From: Alphaproteobacteria bacterium
GTDB lineage: Bacteria > Pseudomonadota > Alphaproteobacteria > ATCC43930 > CGMCC-115725
NCBI GenBank assembly: GCA_021325525.1
Contig: JAJPHB010000077.1
Coordinates: 1 to 64,000, forward strand
Reading direction: 5' to 3'
DNA: 64,000 nucleotides
Both the position numbers and the translations under genes were made by a program. Below the pieces are notes generated by a model. The model was not told where the DNA came from. It was given only the letters and a program-made list of their open reading frames with translations, and did not search any database. Below, in pieces: positions 9,715-17,275 of the stretch. Every line of letters begins with the position of its first letter. Position 1 is the stretch's first letter.

Positions 9715-12054
9715 CTATTCCGCCGCCGCCGCCGGCCGCGCGCGCTGGATGGCGCTCCACACGCGCTCGGGGGTGGCCGGCATCTCGATATGCTCGATGC
9801 CGTATTCGGCGAGCGCGTCGACGATGGCGTTGATGACGGCGGGCGGCGCGCCGATCGCCCCCGCTTCGCCCGCCCCCTTGACGCCGAGCGGGTTCGTCGT
9901 GCACGGGACGACATTGTAGGAGAATTCGATGGGCGGAAGATTGTCGGCGCGCGGCATGCAGTAATCCATAAGCGAGCCGGTGACGAGCTGGCCGGAATCG
10001 GGATCGTAGACGCAGCCTTCGAGCAGTGCCTGCCCGACGCCCTGGCCGATGCCGCCATGGATCTGGCCCGCGAGCAGCAGCGGGTTGACGACCGTGCCGA
10101 AATCGTCGACGACGACGAAGCGCAGGATGCGCACGATCCCGGTCTCGGGATCGACCTCGACCTCGCAGGCATGGCAGCCATTGGGGAAGGTCGCCGCCTT
10201 GTGCATGTAGCGTGCCGTCGCATCGAGGCCGGTTTCCATCCCGGGCGGGAGGTTGCCGGGCTCGAAGGACTCCTTGACGATGGTCGTGAAGGCGACGCTG
10301 CGGTCGGTGCCGGCGATGCGGAACCTCCCATCGACGAATTCAAGATCGGCCTCGGCGGCTTCGAGCTTGTGCGCGGCGATTTTCTTCGCCTTGGCGATGA
10401 CCTTGTCGACGGCGTTCCTTACCGCATTGCCGCCGACTGGCAGCGAGCGCGAGCCGCCGGTGCCGCGGCCGAAGGCGACGGCATCGGTGTCGCCCTGCTG
10501 GAAGCGGATCGATTCGGGCGGGATGCCGAGTCCGTCGGCGACGAACTGCGCGTAAGCCGTGTGGTGTCCCTGCCCCGAGGATTGCGTGCCGATGAGGAGC
10601 GTCACATTCCCCGACGGGTCGAAGCGCAGCTCCGCCATCTCGTCGCCGCCGGTGCCGCACTGCTCGACATATGTGGAGAGGCCAAAGCCGCGCAGCTTGC
10701 CGGCGGCGCGCGCCGCCGCCTTGCGCTGCGCGAAGCCGGCGTGATCGGCGATGCGCAGCGCATCCTCCATGTTGCGGACGAAATCGCCGCTGTCATAGGT
10801 GAGGCCGAGCGCCGTCGCATAGGGCATCTGCTCGCGCTTGACGAAATTGCGGCGCCGCAGCTCGTCCGCCGGAATGCCGAGGCGCCGCGCTGCCGTGTCG
10901 ACGAGGCGCTCGACGACGAAGGCCGCTTCCGGCCGTCCGGCGCCGCGATAGGCGTCGACCGGGACGGTGTGCGTGAAGACGCATTTGACGCCGACATGGG
11001 CGGCGCCGAAATCGTAAAGCCCAGTCAGCATCTGCGTCCCGGCGAGCGTCGGGATGAAGGTGCTGAAATTGGAAAGATAAGCGCCCATGGCGGCGATCGT
11101 GGCGCAGCGTATCGCGAGAAAGCGGCCATTGCCGTCGAGCGCGAGCTCGGCCTCGGTGACGTTGTCGCGCCCCTGCATATCGGTGAGGAAGGCGTCCGAA
11201 CGCTCGCCGGTCCATTTGACCGGACGCCCGAGCTTGCGCGCCGCGTAGAGCACGAGGATGTGCTCGCGATAGAGGAAGAGCTTCATGCCGAAGCCGCCGC
11301 CGACATCGGGCGTGACGACGCGGACGCGGTTCTCGGGCACGCCGAGGACGCCGGCCGCGGTCTGGCGCACGAAATGCGAGCCCTGGGTCGAGGAATAGAG
11401 CGTGAAACGCTCCTCGCCCGGGTCCCACTGTCCGATGGCGCCGCGCGGCTCCATCGAATTGGCGACGAGACGGTTGTTGCCGAGGCGCAGCTTGACGACG
11501 TGGCGGGCGCGGGCGAAGGCGGCATCGGTCGCGGCCTTGTCGCCGATCTCCCAATCGAGATGGAGATTGCCGGGCGCCTCCTCCCAGACGAGGGGGCGCC
11601 CGGGCTCGATCGCCGCAGCGGTGTCGGTGACGGCCGGCAAAGGCTCGTAATCGACGACGACCTGCTCGGCGGCGTCGCGCGCCTTGGCCAGCGTCTCGGC
11701 AATGACGACGGCGACCGAATCGCCGACATGGCGCACGCGGTCGCGGGCGAGCACGGGAAAGGGCGGCGTCTTGCAGGGGCTGCCGTCGCGATTGGGGAGC
11801 GGCGTCAGCAGCGGAATGGTGCCGATATGGTCGCGCTCGAGATCGGCGGCGGTGTAGATGGCGAGGACGCCGGGCGCCGCGGCGGCCGCTTCCCTATCGA
11901 TGCCGCGGATCCGCGCATGCGCGTGCGGCGAGCGCAGAATGACGGCATAGGCTTGGCGCGGCAGGGTGATGTCATCGGTGTAGCGGCCATGGCCGGTGAC
12001 GAGCCGCTGATCTTCGAGGCGGCGCACCGGCTGGCCCATTCCGAACTGTCCCAT
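9715..12054 (-). CDS. Xanthine dehydrogenase family molybdopterin subunit (form II CoxL-like)
   Basis: Large, molybdopterin-cytosine-dinucleotide-binding subunit of a molybdenum hydroxylase, 779 residues. It has the N-terminal a/b hammerhead domain (about 20-130), the Mo-binding domains, GGGFGMK, and a [12 protein letters not shown] segment carrying the base-catalyst glutamate. The active-site loop reads [10 protein letters not shown], which is the form II signature; true CO dehydrogenase (form I) has AYxCSFR, so CO oxidation is not supported. The FAD (CoxM) and 2Fe-2S (CoxS) subunits expected as neighbours are absent here and would have to be encoded elsewhere. Substrate unknown, possibly an aldehyde or N-heterocycle. 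The start is ATG 12054; cysQ follows 8 bases downstream. Confidence 0.88.
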   Translation of the reverse strand: MGQFGMGQPVRRLEDQRLVTGHGRYTDDITLPRQAYAVILRSPHAHARIRGIDREAAAAAPGVLAIYTAADLERDHIGTIPLLTPLPNRDGSPCKTPPFPVLARDRVRHVGDSVAVVIAETLAKARDAAEQVVVDYEPLPAVTDTAAAIEPGRPLVWEEAPGNLHLDWEIGDKAATDAAFARARHVVKLRLGNNRLVANSMEPRGAIGQWDPGEERFTLYSSTQGSHFVRQTAAGVLGVPENRVRVVTPDVGGGFGMKLFLYREHILVLYAARKLGRPVKWTGERSDAFLTDMQGRDNVTEAELALDGNGRFLAIRCATIAAMGAYLSNFSTFIPTLAGTQMLTGLYDFGAAHVGVKCVFTHTVPVDAYRGAGRPEAAFVVERLVDTAARRLGIPADELRRRNFVKREQMPYATALGLTYDSGDFVRNMEDALRIADHAGFAQRKAAARAAGKLRGFGLSTYVEQCGTGGDEMAELRFDPSGNVTLLIGTQSSGQGHHTAYAQFVADGLGIPPESIRFQQGDTDAVAFGRGTGGSRSLPVGGNAVRNAVDKVIAKAKKIAAHKLEAAEADLEFVDGRFRIAGTDRSVAFTTIVKESFEPGNLPPGMETGLDATARYMHKAATFPNGCHACEVEVDPETGIVRILRFVVVDDFGTVVNPLLLAGQIHGGIGQGVGQALLEGCVYDPDSGQLVTGSLMDYCMPRADNLPPIEFSYNVVPCTTNPLGVKGAGEAGAIGAPPAVINAIVDALAEYGIEHIEMPATPERVWSAIQRARPAAAAE

Positions 12055-12186
12055 GGGGCGGCTCTTCCTCTGGCTTCATCGCGCGGGGCCGATAAGATAA
12101 GGGCCGGCGGCCGACCGGGCCAACCGCTTTTTGACGCCGCCCGGCGCGGCGCGCGGCGCCCCGAGGGTGAGGCGCCTGCGCGCGGG

Positions 12187-12600
12187 TCACTTGCCGGCGG
12201 AGCGGAGAATCGCGAGCTCGCGCGCCGCAGCCGGGCGGTAGAAGAGGCCGAGCTTCAGGCTTTCGGCGACCCGTCCGGCCTTGAGGCGGAAGAGGGCGGC
12301 GCCCGGCTCCGTGAAGAGCTCGCCCGCGGTTTCGCCGAAAAGGGCGAGCCAGCGCTCGAACATCGGCTCGGCGATGCCCGGCACGGCCATATGGACGGCC
12401 ATGGGGTTGCCCTTGTAGCGGCCGGTCGTCAGCATGAGCGAGGACCAGAAGGCGTACATTTTGTCGAGATGCGCGGGCCAGCCATCCGTGCCGATGGCGG
12501 TTTCAAAAACAGGGCCCAGCACCGGGTCGCGCCGCACCTTCTCGTAAAAGGCGTCGACGAGGCGCTGAATCGTCTCCTCGGTCACGGATTGGAACGGCAC
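12187..12600 (-). CDS. Group III truncated hemoglobin
   Basis: Small 2/2-fold globin of 137 residues, haem-binding, family members of which are linked to NO or peroxide chemistry. FYEKVRRDPVLGPVFETAI, the WPAHLDKMYAFWSSLML segment and the VHMAVPGIAEPMFERWLALF helix containing the likely proximal histidine match the group III pattern. The product starts at ATG 12600. An NsrR-like palindrome lies 63-85 bases upstream, in the region shared with the divergent DUF488 gene, which supports a nitrosative-stress role. The gene stands alone; its nearest minus-strand neighbour (the CoxL-like gene) starts 132 bases further on. Confidence 0.88.
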   Translation of the reverse strand: MPFQSVTEETIQRLVDAFYEKVRRDPVLGPVFETAIGTDGWPAHLDKMYAFWSSLMLTTGRYKGNPMAVHMAVPGIAEPMFERWLALFGETAGELFTEPGAALFRLKAGRVAESLKLGLFYRPAAARELAILRSAGK

Positions 12601-12662
12601 GCGGGAACTCCTTGCTGCAATAGCCTGGGAGGGCAGCGATGATGTTTGCCTGGTGAGCCGGG

Positions 12663-12685
12663 AAGCAATATGTAAAATATATCTT
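12663..12685. promoter_or_regulatory. Candidate NsrR-type operator
   Basis: A 23-base imperfect palindrome, AAG-NN-ATAT-NTNAN-ATAT-NN-CTT, in which 8 of 11 symmetric pairs match. Its right half (AAATATATCTT) differs from the NsrR half-site AAATGCATCTT at two positions, and the 11-1-11 layout is the same. It sits 63-85 bases upstream of the truncated-globin start in an AT-rich patch that stands out in this GC-rich genome. Another Rrf2-family regulator, or simply an AT-rich promoter, would also explain it. Confidence 0.45.
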
Positions 12686-12754
12686 TAAGCGGCGTTGCCA
12701 TTGTCGCGGATCGTGACGTGCGGCGACGTCCGGCGTTCTCCTGGCGAGGGTCGC

Positions 12755-13309
12755 ATGGCGCAACGGAAGAAGGGCGCGGCCGGCCGCGCCGGCGCTCAGG
12801 GGCGCGGTGCCGCCGCCGGAGCCGAAACCATCGAACGGGAATCCGCCGCGAGCTTTCCGGCGAGCGATCCGCCGGCCTGGACGCCGGTGACGCGGATCGG
12901 CGCCCCGGCGCCGCGCTCGGCCAGGAGCGCATCGGCGTCCGCGCCACGGCGCCGCTCGCGTGCGCTCGACCTGCGCCTGAAGCGCGTCTATGAACCGGCG
13001 GCGGCCGATGACGGCATCCGCATTCTCGTCGACCGGCTATGGCCGCGCGGCCTCACCAAGGCCGAGGCGGCGGTCGATCGCTGGCTGCGCGATCTCGCGC
13101 CGAGCACCGAGCTGCGGCGATGGTTCGGCCACGACCCGGCGCGCTGGGAGAAGTTCCAGCGCGACTACGCGGAGGAACTGAAAGGGCGCCAGGATCTCCT
13201 CGACAGCGTGCGGAGCCTGGCGCGGCGGGGGCGGGTGACCCTGCTCTTCGCCGCGCGCGACGAGCGGCACAATGACGCGGTGGCGTTGCGCCAAATCCTC
13301 CTCGCGTGA
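12755..13309 (+). CDS. DUF488 (YeaO-like) protein with disordered N-terminal extension
   Basis: 184 residues. From about residue 75 to the end it is a DUF488/YeaO-like domain: LKRVYEP, IRILVDRLWPRGLTK, FGHDPARWEKFQRDYAEEL and LLFAARDERHNDAVALRQIL. The biochemical role of DUF488 is not established. The first 70 residues are Arg/Ala/Gly-rich and carry SFPASDPPAWTP, a motif I know from separate small proteins of proteobacteria, so this looks like a fusion. The ATG at 12755 is preferred (GCGAGGG just upstream) over an earlier start at 12695 that would overlap the AT-rich promoter patch. It is divergent from the globin gene and convergent with haaO. Confidence 0.8.
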   Translation: MAQRKKGAAGRAGAQGRGAAAGAETIERESAASFPASDPPAWTPVTRIGAPAPRSARSASASAPRRRSRALDLRLKRVYEPAAADDGIRILVDRLWPRGLTKAEAAVDRWLRDLAPSTELRRWFGHDPARWEKFQRDYAEELKGRQDLLDSVRSLARRGRVTLLFAARDERHNDAVALRQILLA

Positions 13310-13311
13310 GA

Positions 13312-13330
13312 GCCGCCGCCCCCCGGCGGC
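13312..13330. terminator. Hairpin between convergent DUF488 and haaO genes
   Basis: Perfect 7-bp GC stem (GCCGCCG at 13312-13318, CGGCGGC at 13324-13330) with a five-C loop, filling the 26-base gap between two convergent stops. No T-run follows on either strand, so a terminator role is inferred from position only. Confidence 0.4.
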
Positions 13331-13335
13331 CCCGA

Positions 13336-13905
13336 TCATCGCGCAGCGCCGGCCGGCGCCGCCTCGTCGCCTCCCGGTCCCCAGGGATCGAGCGTCGTCG
13401 GATCGGGCAGCACCGTGCCGCATTTGCCGCAGGTGCGGAGCGCGAGGTCGGCGTTGAACGCGGCGATGATGTCCTTGAGGCCCTTCTCGATGTCGTCGCA
13501 CCAGAAATCGACCTGGTGCAGGCGGTTGCCGCAGGAAGGGCAGAACCAGGCGATGCCGTCGAGCTCGTTCGGCTGCCGCGGCCGCTCGATGACGAGCCCG
13601 ACGCTGCCCGGCGGCCGGCGCGGCGAGTGGTAGACCTGCTTCGGCAGGATGAAGACCTCGCCTTCCTCGATGCGCAGGCGCTTCTCGCGCCCCTCCTCGA
13701 TGAAATGGACGAAGATGTGGCCCTTGAGCTGGTAGAAGATCTCGTCCCAGGGGTCGATGTGGAAGTCGTTGCGCGCGTTCGGCCCCTTGATGATCTGGAA
13801 GATGAAATCCGAGCCCTTGAAGACCTCCTTGTTGCCGATCGCGCCCAAGGCCTGCGGCAGATGCTTGTCGATCCAGGCTTGCAGGCCGAAGGGGGCGGCG
13901 ATCAT
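13336..13905 (-). CDS. nbaC: 3-hydroxyanthranilate 3,4-dioxygenase
   Basis: Extradiol cupin dioxygenase that opens 3-hydroxyanthranilate to 2-amino-3-carboxymuconate semialdehyde, used in tryptophan/kynurenine and 2-nitrobenzoate degradation. The 189-residue product has the iron ligands His49 and Glu55 (FHIDPWDEIFYQ) and His93 (QVYHSP), plus the second, rubredoxin-like metal site typical of bacterial enzymes: FCPSCG (Cys122, Cys125) and CGKCG (Cys159, Cys162). It starts at ATG 13905 after GGAGAGGAG; the much longer frame upstream is antisense-like. It is the last gene of the apparent aromatic operon, 20 bases after an ABC permease. No semialdehyde decarboxylase or dehydrogenase is nearby, so the product's fate is not encoded here. 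Confidence 0.93.
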   Translation of the reverse strand: MIAAPFGLQAWIDKHLPQALGAIGNKEVFKGSDFIFQIIKGPNARNDFHIDPWDEIFYQLKGHIFVHFIEEGREKRLRIEEGEVFILPKQVYHSPRRPPGSVGLVIERPRQPNELDGIAWFCPSCGNRLHQVDFWCDDIEKGLKDIIAAFNADLALRTCGKCGTVLPDPTTLDPWGPGGDEAAPAGAAR

Positions 13906-13925
13906 GGGAAAGGCTCCTCTCCGCG

Positions 13926-14693
13926 TCAGGGATTGGGGACGAGCCGGGCGAGGCGGTCGATGACGAGCTTCTCGCCGGCGATGAAGATGAGGACGATGGC
14001 AAGGCAGGTGGCGAAGACAGTCGCCGAATCCGACGACACCTCCGCCCGCAGCATGAGATAGCCGAGGCCGCGATCGGCGCCGAAGAGCTCGGAGACGAGC
14101 GCCACCTTCCAGGCGATGCCATAGGAGATGCGAATGGCGGCGATGAGGTAGGGGCAGAGCAGCGGCAGCAGGACTTTCAGGAAGAGCCGGCCGCGCGAGC
14201 GCGTGAAGCTGCGCCCCATCTCGATCGCCTCGCGGTCGAGCGCGCGCCAGCCCTCGCCGAGATTGACGAGGCAGAAGGGCAGCAGGATCAGCACTTGCAC
14301 GAGGACGACGCCGAGATCGCCGGGCGGCAGCCAGATGGCGACGAGGATCGCCCAGCCGATCGCCGGGAAGGAATTGAGGACCGGCAGGAGGCGCCGCTCG
14401 ATGATGGCCGAGAGCGCCGCGCTGTGCTCGGCGCCCGCCGCGAGGACGAGCGCGAGCGCGGCCGCGATGAGCACCGAGGCGACGACGCGAACGGTGCTCG
14501 CCGCGGTGTGGATCAGAAAATCGCGCGCCGCGAAGAGGCGAAGGAGGGCGAGGCCGACATCCATCGGGCTCGGCAGGACGAAGCTCGGCAGGCCGCGCGC
14601 CGCGAACCACCAGGCGGCGAGGATGGCAAGAACGAGGCCGTCGGCGAAGAGGCGCTCCAAGGCGCGTCCGGCAAGCGCCCTAGGCCGCGCCAT
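13926..14693 (-). CDS. ABC transporter permease (SsuC/TauC-like), second of two
   Basis: Inner-membrane permease of 255 residues with about six hydrophobic segments and the EAA-loop-like stretch GEGWRALDREAIEMGRSF that contacts the ATPase. It belongs to the nitrate/sulfonate/taurine-type BPD permease family. It overlaps the upstream permease by 14 bases and is related to it, so the importer probably uses a heterodimeric channel. The order in the operon (ATPase, substrate-binding protein, permease, permease, then the dioxygenase) suggests import of an aromatic acid such as anthranilate, 3-hydroxyanthranilate or kynurenine; that is inferred from neighbours. Confidence 0.87.
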   Translation of the reverse strand: MARPRALAGRALERLFADGLVLAILAAWWFAARGLPSFVLPSPMDVGLALLRLFAARDFLIHTAASTVRVVASVLIAAALALVLAAGAEHSAALSAIIERRLLPVLNSFPAIGWAILVAIWLPPGDLGVVLVQVLILLPFCLVNLGEGWRALDREAIEMGRSFTRSRGRLFLKVLLPLLCPYLIAAIRISYGIAWKVALVSELFGADRGLGYLMLRAEVSSDSATVFATCLAIVLIFIAGEKLVIDRLARLVPNP

Positions 14694-15438
14694 AATGCCG
14701 TCCGAGCCGCGCCTGCAGCGGCGCCAGCAGCTGGCGGTCGACGAGGTAGACGATCGCCATCATGAGCAGGATAACGACGAGGATGAGCGGCGTGTTGTAG
14801 TCCTGCCGCGCGATGTTGACGAGGTAGCCGAGGCCGGCATTGCCGCCGAAGAGCTCGGCCGTCAGCGCGACCTTCCAGGCGACGCCGAAGCCTGTCCGCA
14901 GCGTCGCGAAGACATAGGGGTAGAGGGCGGGCAGGACGATTCGCCGGAACTCGGCGCCGCGGCGGCGGCCGAAGCTGCGCCCCATCTCCACCAGCTCGCG
15001 GTCGAGCCCGTCGAGCCCGGCGCCGATATTGACGATGGCGAAGGGCACGAGGAGGACGGCGATGGCGAAGATCACCGTCGCATCGGAAAGCCCGAACCAG
15101 AGAATCGCGACGAAGGTCCAGCCGACGCCGGAGAAGGCGTTGAGGAAGGGGCCGATGCGGCCATGCACCATGAGCCGGCAGGCGGGCGCGTAATGGGCGA
15201 GGAGCGCGAGGCCGGAGCCGAGGAGGAAAGAGAAGAAGAGCGCCGCCGCGACATGGCCGAGCGACAGGGCGAGGTGCAGCAGCATCGGCGGCGCGAGGAG
15301 AAAGCGGACGAGGCCGCGCGCGACCTCGGCGGGACCCGGCAGAACGTAGGCGGGCAGGAAGGCCGCGAGCGCCGCCCAGAGGGCGATGACGGCGGCGGTG
15401 AAGAGGTGGAGCGGCAACTGCCGGCGCGCGCTCGTCAC
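14680..15438 (-). CDS. ABC transporter permease (SsuC/TauC-like), first of two
   Basis: 252-residue inner-membrane permease with about six hydrophobic segments, including LFTAAVIALWAALAAFLPAY near the start. The cytoplasmic coupling region reads GAGLDGLDRELVEMGRSFG, parallel to the one in the partner permease. The start is GTG 15438, placed 7 bases after the stop of the substrate-binding protein; the longer frame reads across that gene antisense and is rejected. Two different permeases in a TauABC-type system are less common than a homodimer but known. Confidence 0.86.
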   Translation of the reverse strand: MTSARRQLPLHLFTAAVIALWAALAAFLPAYVLPGPAEVARGLVRFLLAPPMLLHLALSLGHVAAALFFSFLLGSGLALLAHYAPACRLMVHGRIGPFLNAFSGVGWTFVAILWFGLSDATVIFAIAVLLVPFAIVNIGAGLDGLDRELVEMGRSFGRRRGAEFRRIVLPALYPYVFATLRTGFGVAWKVALTAELFGGNAGLGYLVNIARQDYNTPLILVVILLMMAIVYLVDRQLLAPLQARLGRHYGAA

Positions 15439-15445
15439 CGCGCCT

Positions 15446-16429
15446 TCACCGCTCAACGGCGCGGTCCCAGACGGCGTCCGCCGCCCTCGGATAGCTGTCG
15501 AGGACGCCGAGCTCCTTGCACAGCTCCCATTCGCGCTGGATGACGGCGATGTCCTTCGGCGCGATGGTGACCGGAACCTCGCTATAAGTAGCGAACCAGG
15601 CGCGGAAGAATTGCGGATCGACATGCGTCGCCGCACCGACGGCGGCGAAGACCTCGTCCTGATGGGCCATGGTGTAATCGACCGAGGCGCGCAGCAATTT
15701 GACGAAGGCGGCATAGGCCTCGGGCCTCTCTTCGAGGCGCTCGGGGAAGGCGACGAAGACGGCCGAGATCGACTGCCCGCCGACCGCCTTGTCGGCGAGA
15801 GGCGAGGTCTCGAGGAGGACGCGGAAATCGCCGCTCTTGCCGGCGGCATAGGCCTGCGAGTGGATGAGCGTCGCGGCATCGACCTTGCCGGCGAGGAGGG
15901 CGCCCGGCAGCGCCGGCGCCGGCAGCTCGACCCAACGCATGTCGCCGCCGTTCAAGGCGACGTTCATGCCGAAGCTCTTCCACAGGGCGATGCGGATGAG
16001 GGTGATGCCGGCCGAGGGCAGCGAATAGACGCCGATCGTCTTGCCCTTGAGGTCGGCGACGCTCTTGATGGGGCTCGACGCCTTCACCCAGATCGCGGCG
16101 CCGCCGCCCGCGGGGCTGGAGCGCAGGCCGATGCCGACGATCTTGAGCGCGAGCCCCCGCGCCGCCGCCTTCGGCACGCCGACGACGGCCGTCATGATGA
16201 CGTCGTAGGCCTTCGTCGCCGTCGCCTGCAGCAGCGCCGGAATATCGAGCGGCTTCGCCTCGATCGCGACTTGATCGGAGGCGACTTTGCCGTTGCGGAT
16301 CGGCCACAGCACGGTCTCGTAGACAGGATCGAGGAGATAGGCGAAGGTCAGCGTCTCCGCCGCCCGCGCCGGGGTTCGAGCGGCTATGCCGGCCAGGATC
16401 GCCAGGCCGAGCAGCATCGCCTTCATCAT
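15446..16429 (-). CDS. ABC substrate-binding protein (NMT1/SsuA-like)
   Basis: Periplasmic binding protein of 327 residues with a signal peptide: MMKAMLLGLAILAGIAAR followed by an ARA-A cleavage site around residue 24. The mature part is of the NMT1/THI5/TauA family (SVADLKGKTIGVYSLPSAG, then VELPAPALPGALLAGKVDAA). The start is ATG 16429 with GGGAGGAGG upstream; a second ATG follows immediately. Members bind small sulfonates, nitrate, pyrimidine precursors or aromatic acids. The operon partners point to an aromatic amino-acid-like substrate, but nothing in the sequence proves it. Confidence 0.88.
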   Translation of the reverse strand: MMKAMLLGLAILAGIAARTPARAAETLTFAYLLDPVYETVLWPIRNGKVASDQVAIEAKPLDIPALLQATATKAYDVIMTAVVGVPKAAARGLALKIVGIGLRSSPAGGGAAIWVKASSPIKSVADLKGKTIGVYSLPSAGITLIRIALWKSFGMNVALNGGDMRWVELPAPALPGALLAGKVDAATLIHSQAYAAGKSGDFRVLLETSPLADKAVGGQSISAVFVAFPERLEERPEAYAAFVKLLRASVDYTMAHQDEVFAAVGAATHVDPQFFRAWFATYSEVPVTIAPKDIAVIQREWELCKELGVLDSYPRAADAVWDRAVER

Positions 16430-16451
16430 CACCGCCTCCTCCCTTTGGCTA

Positions 16452-17255
16452 TCATCGTTGCTCCGGCGCCGCGGCGTCCGCAAAACGCCCGAGCAGCCGG
16501 TCGCGCCGAGCGGCGAGCGCCGGGTTGTCCTCGATCCGGCGCGGGCGCGGCGCCGTGATCGCCAGAGTCTCGGCCACCCGGGTCGGCTTCGGCGACAGGA
16601 GCACGATGCGGTCGGCGAGGAGCAGCGCCTCCTCGACGTCGTGCGTCACGAAGACGATCGTCTTGCCCGTCGCTTGCCAGATCCGCACGATCTCCTCGCG
16701 CAGATGCCGCCGCGTCTTGGGGTCGAGCGCCGAGAACGGCTCGTCCATGAGGATGATCCGCGGCTCTACGGCGAGCGCCCGGGCGATGGCGACGCGCTGT
16801 CTCTCGCCGCCCGAGAGCATGCGCGGGTATTTGCCGCCGTCGCGCGCGAGTCCGACGAGATCGAGAAGCCGGTCGGCGCGTTCGCGCATCGCCCGCTTGG
16901 GAAGATCGCCGCGGCGCAGTTCGAGGCCGAGGCAGATATTGTCCCGCGCGCTCCGCCAGGGCAGCAGGCGCGGCGACTGGAAGACGAAGGCGATGTCGCG
17001 CCAGGTCTCGCGCGGCGGTTTCCCGTCGACGAGGATGCTGCCGGCATCGGCCGCGAGGAGGTCGCCGATGATGCGCAGCAAGGTCGATTTGCCGCAGCCC
17101 GAGGGCCCCAGAATGCAAAGGAACTCGCCGTCCTCGACGGTGAGGTCGAGCCCGTCGAAGATCGTCTGACCGCCGAAGGCGAGGCGGAGACCGCGCATTT
17201 CGATGAGCGCGGAGGCGGCGGGCGCGGCGCGGTCGGCAGGCTGCGATATCGCCAT
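16452..17255 (-). CDS. ABC transporter ATP-binding protein (SsuB/TauB-like)
   Basis: Cytoplasmic ATPase of the importer, 267 residues. Walker A GPSGCGKSTLL, Q-loop FVFQSPRLLPW, signature LSGGERQRVAIARAL, Walker B RIILMDEPFSALD and H-loop VFVTHDVEEAL are all intact. The family is the nitrate/sulfonate/taurine group. It lies 20 bases after the carboxylesterase and 22 bases before the binding-protein gene, so it is probably part of the same long transcript as the anthranilate catabolic genes. Confidence 0.92.
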   Translation of the reverse strand: MAISQPADRAAPAASALIEMRGLRLAFGGQTIFDGLDLTVEDGEFLCILGPSGCGKSTLLRIIGDLLAADAGSILVDGKPPRETWRDIAFVFQSPRLLPWRSARDNICLGLELRRGDLPKRAMRERADRLLDLVGLARDGGKYPRMLSGGERQRVAIARALAVEPRIILMDEPFSALDPKTRRHLREEIVRIWQATGKTIVFVTHDVEEALLLADRIVLLSPKPTRVAETLAITAPRPRRIEDNPALAARRDRLLGRFADAAAPEQR

Positions 17256-17275
17256 CCGCGACCCCTAGGCGGCGC

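Noticed and set aside
12091-12100. GATAAGATAA upstream of the CoxL-like gene as a fourth GntR site
   Set aside because: Only the -10-like segment matches; the GTCCTAA/TTAGGAC palindrome is missing.
9790-12642. 950-codon plus-strand frame opposite the CoxL-like gene
   Set aside because: Low-complexity, no motif, and it spans three real minus-strand regions including an AT-rich promoter.
13336-14610. Apparent fusion of an unknown N-terminal region to 3-hydroxyanthranilate dioxygenase
   Set aside because: The first 235 residues are an out-of-frame reading of the ABC permease; a good ribosome-binding site and ATG at 13905 give the normal enzyme length.
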